61,066 nt of DNA from Lentisphaeraceae bacterium (GTDB lineage Bacteria > Verrucomicrobiota > Lentisphaeria > Lentisphaerales > Lentisphaeraceae). Each line of letters opens with the position of its first letter. The stretch's first letter is position 1. Both the position numbers and the translations under genes were made by a program. The notes beneath the pieces were generated by a model. That model ran no database searches, was not told where the DNA came from, and saw nothing but the letters and a program-made list of their open reading frames with translations. The stretch lies in contig JAJPOQ010000105.1 of NCBI GenBank assembly GCA_021232515.1, positions 1 to 61,066 on the forward strand, in the 5' to 3' direction. Below are positions 1 to 10,800 of this stretch, piece by piece.

Positions 1-147
1 GCGAAGACCACTTACACTAGAATCCCCGATAACTTGTCGTTCTGAAGTAGATTCATCTGACACTTCAATAAAAGTACTAGGTGATAAGGACTCTAACTGA
101 TGAGTTTTAAGTCTCTTACGCCAGTCATAGTACTGCGCAAACGACAT
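1..147 (-). pseudogene. IS66-type accessory protein (TnpA-like) fragment, left copy
   Basis: Read leftward from an ATG at 147, this frame is open to the window edge and gives a peptide starting MSFAQYYDWRKRLK, later SPSTFIEVSD. The F-x-Y-D-W-R-K-[RK] block followed by F-[IV]-E-V resembles the small accessory orf of IS66-family elements (helix-turn-helix tail, then the conserved F-V-x-V strand). The N-terminal helix-turn-helix half is missing and the gene runs off the window. A diverged second copy starts 2-5 bp away on the other strand (149 onwards). Family assignment is moderate; that the two copies are homologous is clear from the sequence. Confidence 0.5.
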
Positions 148-148
148 T

Positions 149-391
149 CCTTTTGCTCAGTATTATGATTGGCGTAAGAAAATCAAATCACAACAGTTAG
201 AGTTATCATCTCCCGCAACATTTGTGGAAGTCTGCGACGCCTCTATTTGCGAACCTTCAGCAGTTGCGAGTGTCGGTTCTAGTGGTGTATCTCTTAATGT
301 AGGTTCAGACTACTGTATAAGGGTTTTAAATAAAAAAAGCCAGGGTGGAACTCCCTGGCTTTTATGGGGTTGGAACAGATTTTTTGAGTGA
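149..391 (+). pseudogene. IS66-type accessory protein (TnpA-like) fragment, right copy
   Basis: The frame beginning at 149 has no start codon and reads PFAQYYDWRKKIK, then SPATFVEVCD, then a strand ending SDYCIRVL. This matches the leftward fragment at 1-147 residue by residue (FAQYYDWRK, QLE, SP-TF-EV) but with many substitutions, so it is a second, diverged copy in inverted orientation. After about base 325 the frame runs into the terminator hairpin and stops at 389-391, so the natural C-terminus is probably lost. No catalytic IS66 transposase or inverted repeat ends are visible, so this is a remnant. Confidence 0.5.
338..365. terminator. bidirectional intrinsic terminator
   Basis: An 8-bp perfect stem AGCCAGGG (338-345) / CCCTGGCT (353-360) has a 7-nt loop. 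It is followed by TTTTA and preceded by a run of seven A residues, so it can end transcription from either side. It lies downstream of the leftward tolC-like gene (stop at 549) and of the IS66-like remnant. Confidence 0.8.
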
Positions 392-501
392 CTACTTATA
401 TGCAAGTAACTTTCCAAATGAGCTCTAAAAGCCATAAGTATATTATTTTGAACATCTTGGAAATGTGGTCAAAAATTAATATTTTTTTTGAGATGGAATC
501 T

Positions 502-558
502 GTTACCAAAACTTATCACTATTTAAAGCTTGGTGTTACCAAGTCTTATCACTTAAAG
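502..558. repeat. short direct repeat at the tolC-like 3' end
   Basis: Two imperfect copies of GTTACCAA-x-x-CTTATCACT-TTAAAG lie at 502-527 and 535-558. The second overlaps the last codons and stop of the leftward tolC-like gene. Between them CTTGGT-gtt-ACCAAG (529-543) can form a small hairpin. The function is unknown. Confidence 0.45.
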
Positions 559-1838
559 ATATTTGTGACATTTCCCATATTTGCCAATATAGAGTAAGCA
601 CCTTGGATTTTGCCGTACTTTGTTTCTATGACTCGTGAACTCGCTAGAAAGAGTTCATTTTGGGCATTGAGTAAATCAAAGAGAGTTCTTTGATTCAATT
701 TGTACTGTTCTTCGAAAGCAATCAGAGTTTCTTTAGAAGCTTTTTCGTGCTGTAAGAAATAGTTCAGTTCGACTAATGTACCTTTGAAATCATGCCATGA
801 AACAGCAATATTTTTAGTGATTTTTCTCTTTTCATCGATGAAAAGGTCATTTGCTCGATCAGCTTCAAGAAGTAAGCTAACTTTTCGAGCTTGGTCAGAG
901 AATCCATTGAATAGATTCCAGTTTAAAACAACCATGGCTGACATGGAGTCATCGTTACCTCTGGTACCTGCTATATTATCATTTTCATTGGCCGACAATT
1001 CAAGTGCTATTTCAGGTTTAAACGCAGACTCAGATTCATCAGCTGCGAAGCTTGCCGCCTTGATATTTTGTTTTCTAGCTCCAAGAGAGGGGTGGGTTAC
1101 AAGAGCTAGTTGTTTCGCTTCTATGAGAGTGGCAGGTAGGAAGTCTTGAGCGGCAGCAGGCTCATCTAGATCATCTGCAGGTTTAGCGTTGACAGCTTCT
1201 ATAAACTGTTCACTTACAGCAGCCTTGTTTGCAAGCTCTCTTAGGTATTGGGCTTTTGCTAGAGCTAAACGTCCTTTAACTTGTATGACATCTGCCTCAC
1301 GAGCCATTCCACGATTTTTCCTTTCAGCTACCGTTTTAAGTATGTCTTCATGAACTTTTACATTTTTTTTTGCTAGTTTTAAAAGAGATCGGTTACGGCA
1401 GTACTCTAAATATGCCGCTATAGCATCAAAGGCGACTTTTTGTTTTTCATCCAAGAGTCTATAAGAAGATTCAGATGCAAGAGCCGTTCTTTTAGCGATA
1501 TTACTATTAATCCTATTACCAGTATATAAAATTTGTCTGACTGTTAAACTGCTCTCTGAACGAGTTAGGGCTCTGTGTTTATCTCCGTCAGATTCAACAG
1601 TTGAATTCTCTATTTCCTCACGGCCAGATGCGGCACGAATATCGACAGAAGGTAGCCTTTCACCTTTAGCTTCGTCAGTTCTACTTTCTGCAGCAAGTTG
1701 TTGTTTAGATGCAGCAGATATAAGAGGGTGCAATTTAAGCGCATTGAGGACAGCTTCTTTTAGTGTTTTTGTATTTTTTACTTCCCCATTGACTTGGCAT
1801 ACAACAAAAAAAGCTGTAGCCAAAAATAAATATTTCAT
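549..1838 (-). CDS. TolC-family outer membrane channel protein
   Basis: A 429-residue protein with a cleavable signal peptide (MKYLFLATAFFVVCQVNG) followed by the two-fold repeated, helix-rich architecture of outer membrane efflux proteins. The first half starts TLKEAVLNALKLHPLI and the second half has the matching LIEAKQLALVTHPSL. The motif LNWNLFNGF is the usual strand entry of the second barrel repeat, and TLFDLLNAQNELF is a typical C-terminal helix. Length fits TolC/LapE-type type I secretion channels. It lies 17 bp downstream of the giant LEPR-XLL gene and is probably co-transcribed with it, which suggests it is the outer membrane exit for that protein together with the HlyD-type adaptors encoded divergently at 14870-19601. 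The fold is confident; the substrate is inferred from position. Confidence 0.88.
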   Translation of the reverse strand: MKYLFLATAFFVVCQVNGEVKNTKTLKEAVLNALKLHPLISAASKQQLAAESRTDEAKGERLPSVDIRAASGREEIENSTVESDGDKHRALTRSESSLTVRQILYTGNRINSNIAKRTALASESSYRLLDEKQKVAFDAIAAYLEYCRNRSLLKLAKKNVKVHEDILKTVAERKNRGMAREADVIQVKGRLALAKAQYLRELANKAAVSEQFIEAVNAKPADDLDEPAAAQDFLPATLIEAKQLALVTHPSLGARKQNIKAASFAADESESAFKPEIALELSANENDNIAGTRGNDDSMSAMVVLNWNLFNGFSDQARKVSLLLEADRANDLFIDEKRKITKNIAVSWHDFKGTLVELNYFLQHEKASKETLIAFEEQYKLNQRTLFDLLNAQNELFLASSRVIETKYGKIQGAYSILANMGNVTNIFK

Positions 1839-1855
1839 CTATAAACCTTAGTCTT

Positions 1856-4800
1856 CTATGAATTGTTTAAACAGTCAAATTCTCCTTGAAGAGTATCCTC
1901 TAAGCTTACTCTTGTGTCAAGGTATTTTTGTGTGATCGGGTCATCTATTTCTTCAGAACTAGTTAATTCCTCAAGAGCCATGTCATCTGTGATGAATGAG
2001 AGGTCATCGTCGATCTTCTTTTCTTCGTCTTCTTCGGTTGCATTGAGAAGATCTAGAATGAACTTTTGTTCTTTGTCATCAAGTGGTGAAAGGTCATAAA
2101 CCTTTTTATCTTCGACCTCTTGTATAACTGGGCCTGCGTCGGCAACCTCAGAGTCAATTTCAGTATCTAAATTGAAGAATCCAGCGATAATTCCAAGAGC
2201 GTCTTGTGATAAGGGATTCTCATCAAATTCGAGGCTTGAGGCGCCAAGTATAAACTCTAGAGTATTTCCAGAGAAGAAGAATGGATCATTTGCAGGATCT
2301 GAGTTTACACCTTGAATACTGACTCCAAAACTACTTGGGGCGGCATTTTCATTTGGAATAATAAAGCGCTCGTCAATAGATGCAGATAAAATGCTCGTAG
2401 CTGAAGCTACAGATTGACCGTCTATTGAAAGAGCTGTGACAGTAGCATCGAAAGTTGAAGCAAAGCTATCTAGCAAGGTCAAAGTAAGACCTGCTAGTTC
2501 AGCTTGATTTAAAACCCAAGAATCACCAACTTGAGTACCAGCAGAGAGTGAGCTACCAGTTGGCAGCCCATTTATAGTAACTCGGAGTGTTTCTCCTGGA
2601 GCACCAGGAGTCGCGACTATATTTAAGGCTTGTGTTTGCCCTTGGGTACCTGAGATAGGAGTGACTTCTAAAAATGGTGTATCAGCTACCGCATTTACAG
2701 TTATCGCAATAGTTTCATTACTTGATTTTGGTCCGCCATCGCCAGTATTTCCTTGGTCATTTACGCTTATAAAGAGAGTATCTGGACCATTGTAGTTGGT
2801 AAGGCCTTTGTAAGAGAGGCTTGCGAGAGCATTATTCAAATCAGTCAAGCTACCGCGAATCTGCATGGCATCATTTCCATTTGCACCAGATAAGAATTCT
2901 ACTCCTGTTAGATTACTAAAAGTAAGAGCGCCATTACTAACGTTTAGAACAACTACCAATTTTGAACCGACAGTTTCATCAGCGTCGACATCTGTAATGC
3001 TGAGTCCAGAGATACTAACCTCGACATCTTCGTTGGTTGTTATTGATGCAGGGATACTAAGTGTCGGAGCATCGTTTATAGCTTCTACAGTAACTTTAAT
3101 GTCTTTTGCATCTGTTAGGCTTCCTCCGGTTCCAGTATTTCCCTGATCATTGACTATAAGAGAAATATTATCAATACCATTGAAGTGTTGGAGACCCTGA
3201 TACATAAGACTGCCAAGTGCAGTATTTAGATTTGTTAGTGAACCTGTTAAGCTAACAGTTTGAGTTCCATTACCCGTTGCTGTTATTCCAAGAGCTCCTA
3301 AGTTCGCGGAGAAAATCAAGTTTCCGTTATCAGCTTCCAATGTAAGAGTGAGTTCAGCACCTACAGTTTCATCTTCATCTATGTCTGCAATACTTATGCC
3401 TGTGATGTTCAGGGCTTCGTCCTCATTGACAGTTTGATCGCCAGGAACAGTCAGAATAGGATCGTCGTTGACAGCTTCGATGTTGATTGTGATGTTCTCG
3501 GAGTCACTTTTATCCCCACCAGATCCGATATTGCCATTGTCATTTACAGTTACAACGAGTGTATCAGTCCCGTTCACATCTGAGTTAGATATATAGTCTA
3601 GATTTGTAAGTGCAGTATTGAGAGCGGCGAGAGTACCGGTGACAGTAATGGTATCGGTGTTATTATCGCCAGCATCTTTAGTTAGACCAGTCATGTCACT
3701 TATATTTATTGAACCTTTTGAAACCGTTAAGGTTAAAGTCATCGGCTTATCTTCAGCATCGACATCATTGATCGAGATACCGCTTAGTGTTGAGCTGATG
3801 TCTTCCGTAACATCAATGCTTGCCGGAACCGTTAGGACTGGATCGTCGTTCACGGCTTCGATGTTTATTGTGATGTTCTCGGAGTCACTTTTATCCCCAC
3901 CAGATCCGATATTGCCATTGTCATTTACAGTAACCACCAATGTATCAGTGCCATTGACATTTAAGTCTGAGGTATAGTCTAGATTTGTAAGTGCATTGTT
4001 TAAAGCACTTTGAGTACCACTAACTGTTATCGTATTGGTGCCATTATCGCCAGCATCTTTAGTAAGGCCAGTCATGTCACTTATATTTATTGTACCTTTC
4101 GAAACAGTTAAGGTTAAAGTCATCGGGTTACTTTCAGCATCGACATCATTGATGGATATACCGCTTAGTGTTGAGCTGATGTCTTCCGTAACATCAATGC
4201 TTGCCGGAACAGTAAGGGCCGGCTTGTCGTTCACGGCTTCGATATTTAAGGTGATATTAACCGAATCATTTTTAGCATCTGCTGGATCATTGTCATTTAT
4301 CGTTACTGTTAGCGTGTCAGTACCATTAACATTTAGATTAGATGTGTAACTGAGTTTGGTAAGAGCTGTATTAAGAGTATCTAAGCTGCCTATGACAGTG
4401 ATAGTATTTGAGTTGTTTGCACCAGAATCTACCGTTAAGCCAGTCATGTCGCTGATGTTTAGAACTCCCTTTGAAACGGAGAGTTGCATAGTCATCGGTG
4501 TACTTTCTACATCATGGTCAGTCAGAGAAATGCCACTGAGTGTAGTTTGTATATCTTCTGTTACATCGATGCTTACTGGTGAACTTATTTCAGGAGCGTC
4601 ATTCGTTCCATCTACATTAATCGTCAAAGCTTTTGTGGAGGTATAGCCTTCCGAGTCTTCAGCTGTGATTGTGTAAGTGACGGTGAGTCTTTCACCAGCT
4701 TTTAAATGGTCAAATGTATCAGGATCACTATCAAAGTTCCAAGAGAAAGTGTTTGAAGTTATAGAGTCACTAAGAATATCACCTGTTGTTAAAGTGAGCA

Positions 4801-7800
4801 TTGAAAGTAGAGCGCTATCTGAAACAGTTTTAGCTAAATCAGATTGAGATATACCAGTGACTGTTACATCTGCGGTATTTGTCGTGTCTAAGTCTGTAAG
4901 TGTTAGCGTGTCTGAAGCTATGAGTTTGCCATTTGTTTCAGTTAGAGTGACCGAGTCTTCATCGCCACTTTCTTTAGAAATAATTGGAGTGTCGTTTGTG
5001 CCATTTATCGTAATGGTAACTTCTTCAGTATCAACGCCGCCATTTTTATCATCAACAGTGACGTCAAACTTCAGAATAATGGTTTCGCCATCTGCTAGGA
5101 AATCGACTTTAGAGTTAGCAATAGAGTAGTCCCAGTTATCTGCATCTGCGTTGATGAATTCTTTAAGATCATTCTCTTGAGCTGTGGTTAATGTACCCCC
5201 AGACCAATTAGCACTTTTGAATGTTGTTGTAACATCTGGAGTATCTGAAGCATCTTTATCAGTAAAAGATACAGAACCACTGGCAGTTAGGGTCGTTGCA
5301 GAGTCTTCGGTCAATGACTTGGATGTTTCTGTAACAGTTAAAACAGGAGTGTCATTTGAGCCTTCTATATTTATCGTAACATTATGAGTGTCTGTAGCAT
5401 CGTCACTGTCTTTGGCTTGGATTACATAAGTGAGAGTCAAAGTTTCACCAACAGCTAAGTAATCAAATGCTTCTCCGTTACTGTTGAAAGTCCAAGTAAA
5501 ACTATTTGTTGTTTGAGCATTTGAGAGGACGTTTAAAGGAGATGCAGTTAGCATGGCCTTCAGTATGCTGTTATCAATCCCGGAAGTTTTGTCGGATTCT
5601 GTCACACTTAGTACTTCAAGAGTAACTGTGTCCGTGAGATCAACATCTGTAACAGTCAGATTACCGGTCGCAGTGATTGTCGTGTCAGTTTCAGATATTG
5701 TAGATGAGTCAGAACCAGCCCCTACAGTGATTTCTGGATCATCATTTAATTCAGTAACGGTTATATTTACCGTTTGGTTTTCTGCACTGTATGCAGTTTC
5801 TCCACCAGAGTTAGCTATGTTTTTTATATCGCCAGCATCATGCGTATTGGTTTGATCCCATGCTTTAAATGTAAATGAAGCACTATCTGCAGCGATCTCG
5901 TCAGGAACGAAGCGAATACTATCGTTCGGTGTTAAGTGTAGGCCTTCTCCCGCACTAAGAGTAAAGGCCGTCCAGGATCCGCCAGCTAGCTTGTATTCCC
6001 AAGATCCATTACTTGAGTCGATAGAGGTAATGGCGATGCCTTGAACAGCAGAAGTATCTTCATCGTATACAGAAGAACTGATCAATGAATTTACGGTAAC
6101 TCCAGCATTGTTAGTATCGTCTTCTGTGATGGTAGGTAGAGTTGATTCGATGAATGAAGTTATATCAACAAAAGTGTTGCCGGTGTCTGGGCCAGACCAA
6201 GCAGTCACTAGGTTATCTCCACCACCACGTTCAAAGAAAAGCACATCGATTGAGTGAGTGCCAGCGGTTAGAACTACAGTATCTGTGACTGTAACATTTC
6301 CATGTAGGCCGTTGTTATCAACGATTTTTGCACCATTTATTAATAGAAGACTACCATCATCACTAGTTGTTCTAAAACTATAGGTTCCAGCCACCTCTAC
6401 ATTAATTGTGCCTGTAAAATGATAAGCAAAGTTTGAACCATTGTCCGCGCTGTCTTCTTGGATTATATCGACAAAGCCTGTTTCCATAACGGAGCCAGCA
6501 GCAGCTACGAAATCAGTTACATTTTCAGGTAAAGTGTTATTCGCTGAAGTATTTGGCCAATTGTACTTAGTGTACTGGAATCCACCAATTGAAGGAGCGT
6601 CATTTGTACCATTTATAGTAACTACAATTGTTCGAGTGTTGCTTGTGGCATTTGCTAATCCAGAGTCGTCTCGAACTCTGTAGTCAAAGCTGACGGTGAC
6701 GGACTCGCCTGCACTTAGTTTATTGAAGTCCGAGTTGGTTATTGAGAAAGAGCCGTTGGCGTTTACAGAAACAGATGTAGAAGCAGCAATTATACTGCTG
6801 TTGGCGCCACCAATGGTTATAACACCGACACGTTCGTAAGTATGATTGTCATTTGCACCGTTTATCCCGTCTGGATCAGTGATGGTTGCTGTTATAGTGC
6901 CGTTATAACGGGCTTCTTCAGAGTTGCCACTATCAGCAAGTTCATTTTCTTCTAATGCAGTTGGCGTGACAGTCTCTGCGGTAATAGTAGGGGATGCATT
7001 CACTCCTTGAACTGCAGCTAAGGCTACACCAGTATTTTCGCTATAGGCAGTACTTTCATCGACTGCTGCGGCATTACCCGAAACAAGCCCGTTCGATCCA
7101 TCCCATGCTTTAAATTCAAAGTGAGAATTGTCACCATGCGTTCCGTTTGGTTTCATTCGAACAGAATCATCACTTTCAAGGTGAAGAGCACCTGAGCTCA
7201 AGTCTATATCAACCCAGCCACTACCGATATTATATTGCCAAGCAGCTCCAGTATTTACATCACCAAGATCAGTTATAGCGATGCCAATAGGAGTTGAATC
7301 TATGTCAGACATGACTGATCCCATCAAGGTAGAAACTTGAATGCCAGTGTTAGCTGCATCTGAAATATCTTCATCAACGATAGGGAGAGATACATTGCCA
7401 ATTCTTGTCATGACATTTGCTGTATCTGGACCGCTGAATGAAGTGACAAGTCTATCACCTCCACGCCATTCATAGAAAGTTACATCTACTTGGTGCTCAC
7501 CTGCGGTTAGAAAAATAGTGCCAGTTCTTTCTCTGTAACCATGATCACCATCATTGTCGACCACGAGGTTTGTGCCATCGATGAATAATTGACTGCCGTC
7601 ATCTGAACCAGTTAAGAAAGTATAAGTTCCAGCAGTATTAATGGTAATAGTGCCAGTAAAGTGATAGGCAAATTCTTCACCGTCATTTGAGCTTGGTTCA
7701 GCTATCTCAGTTGTGAAACCACGTTCAGTTTCTGTTGCGCCAGATACTCCGCTTAAGTCAGGAGCGTTGTTGGGTAGAGATGCATTGGAGTCGTTCCAGT

Positions 7801-10800
7801 CATACTTGATATAGGTGAACGCACTATCGACTGTAGGTGCATCATTGACGGCATTCACTGTTGTACTTAAAGAAGCCGCTGTAGTACTTACTGGGGCTGT
7901 ATCATTATCCGCTGTGACGTTGTAAGTTTCTCTTGATGTTCCGTCGGTAAAGTCGCCAGTAAAAGTATTGTCAATAGCATGAACCGAAAGGCTAGCAGGA
8001 GTCCCAAAGTAGTTTTCAGTAGCTAAGAATCGAATTGAGGTAGTGTCACTTAAGACTAGACCCGTAGTATTTGTGACAGAGCCTATATCTTCCCAGCCAG
8101 AACCTGTATTGTACTGCCATTTGCCATTATTTGGATCAGCAGTGTTTGCTGTTATGACGACTCCAGTGAGTTCATCTAAGTTATCTATGTCTGAGAATAA
8201 AGTTGAGAATAAATTCTCTACTGTATCTCCTGCAGGGTCTGCGGTATCTTCATCTATTGCTGCTAGAGTTGCGTTTCCAGTGAATGAAGGCGCATCATTG
8301 ACTCCATTTACAGTGATAGTAACTGTTGCTTTTGTGCTTACACCAGAGTTGTTGTCAGTCGCGGTATATGTGAAGGTTACATCTTCAGACTGGTTCTCAT
8401 TGAGACTATCAAATGCAGTACCCGGGTCGAAAGAATAGCTTCCATTTGAGTTAAGTACTAGAGTCCCTTTTGCGACATCATCTACGAGTTGATATTCATC
8501 GATACTGCCATCGACATCAGCAGCCGTAGTGACTTGATCAGCTAGGACTGTATTTTCAGAAGTTGACTTTGTATCGTCAGAGACTGTAGGCAAGTCATTT
8601 GTACCTGAAATAGTAATCGTCGAAGTAACTTCGTTTGAAAGTGCATTGTCACCATCTTTGACTTGATATGTAAATGTACCTGTTGCATCATTGCCTGCGG
8701 GAATCTCATCCAGATTAATTCCATCTGTATCAATTGTGAAACTACCATCAGCTTCAACAGTTAGGTCAATTTCTAGAGTTTGCGAAAAATTGTTTTTGTT
8801 TAGATAACTTAACAGAATTGTTACTGTATCTCCGACTTTAGCTAGATCAGAGTTTATAGAGGCGATAGTAAGAGAGCTGTTGTCATCGTCTATATCGGTG
8901 GCACCATCGAGTAGAGTGCTTGTGGCTGTATCGACAGTTATTCCCGCTTTGAGGGTTCCTTCATCAGAATTAATGTCGGCTTTAACGAGTTCCGGCGCGT
9001 CATTTTCACCATTAACTTTGATGGTGATAGTTTGTTTCGCACTGACGGCATTATTGTTATCAGTCGCGGTATAAGTGAAAGTTACGTTTTCTGATTGACC
9101 ATCTTGAAGAGACTCAAATTGACCGTTTGGATTAAATGTGTATGAACCGTCAGTACGATTAAATGACAATAGGCCTTTTGTGACATCGTCGACAATTTGA
9201 TAAGAAATGATGGTGCCGTCAACATCAGTAGCTGCAGGAACTTGGCTAACAAGTTGAGTATCTTCATCAGTGATTTTATTATCAGTTGTTACAGTCGGTA
9301 AGTCATTTTCACCGGTGATAGTAATGCTTGCAGTCACTTCGTTTGAAAGTGCATCGCCGCCATCTTTGACTTGATAGGTAAATGTTCCCGTTGCCTCATT
9401 TCCTTCCGGTAGGGCATCTAAATTAATAGGCGCAATCGCGTAACTACCATCCGCATTTATCGTAAGCTGGACAGTGATTTTTGCATCCACATTATTTTTA
9501 TCTTTGTAGCTTAATTCAACGCTGACATTGTTTCCGACATTTCCAGTATCAGAATTGACGGTTCCTATAACTAGCGAGCTGTTATCATCGTCTATATCGG
9601 TGGCACCGTCGAGTAGAGTGCTTGTGGCTGTATCGACAGTTATTCCCGCTTTGAAGGTTTCCTCATCAGAATCAATGTCGGCTTTAACGAGTTCCGGTGC
9701 GTCATTTTCACCATTTACAGTGATAGTAACTGTTGCTTTTGTGCTTACTCCAGAGTTATTGTCTGTCGCTGTATAGGTGAATGTGACATCCTCAAATTGG
9801 CTGTCATTTAGCGTATCAAAGGCTGTGCCTGGATTGAAGGTATATGTACCATCGTTATTAAAGGAAAGTGATCCTTTTGCAACATCATCTACTAGTTGGT
9901 AGGTGTTGACTGTACCGTCTATATCAGATCCAGCAGGAACTTGATTGACCAGGTTTGTATTTTCAAAAGTAGATTTTGTATCATCAACTGCAGTTGGAAG
10001 ATCGTTTTCACCTGAAATGGTAATTGTCGAAGTAACTTCACTCGATAAGAGTCCATCTGGGTTTTTGACTTGATATGTAAATGTACCCGTTGCATCATTA
10101 CCTTCAGGTAAAACGTCGAGGTCGATTGCGGTTATAGAATAGCTGCCATCGGCATTTATGTTAAGATTAACATCTAAAGTTTGGGCATCACTATTTTTGT
10201 CAAGGTAGGATAATTGAACGGTAATTATGCTACCAACTTTTGCAGTGTCAGAATTTACAGAAGCGATGACAAGGGAGTTGTTGTCATCGTCTACATCGGT
10301 GGTACCATCGAGTAGAGTGCTTGTGGCTGTATCGACAGTTATTCCCGCTTTGAGGGTTCCTTCATCAGAATTAATGTCGGCTTTAACGAGTTCCGGCGCG
10401 TCATTTACACCGGTCACTTGGACAGTTGCTGTAGCAGTATCAAATCCACCATTGCCATCACTGATTTGATAGGTAAATGAGTCTGTCGTTGAGGCTCCAG
10501 AAGCGAGACTTTCGAATTTCCCGTTCGGGTTATAAGTGAATGTTCCATTGGAGTTAACCGTTAATAGAGCTCCAGAAGTTAAAGTAACTTCACTTCCTAC
10601 ATCTGCAGTTTCTCCATTTACTTCAGTGACGGTTATTGCGTTACCTTCAACTGGATCATTATCTATTCCGTTGTCATTATCAGCAAATAAATTTTCGCCA
10701 GTTAGAGTAGAATCTTCGTTAGTAGTAAAGTTGTCGTCTTGAGCAACTGGATTGTTATTTTCAGCAGTGACTTCGGTTGATAGTCGAGCCCCACGTTCAG

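Noticed and set aside
388..597. Rightward 69-residue frame at the left end
   Set aside because: It has no recognisable motif or good ribosome site and overlaps the 3' end of the tolC-like gene on the other strand.
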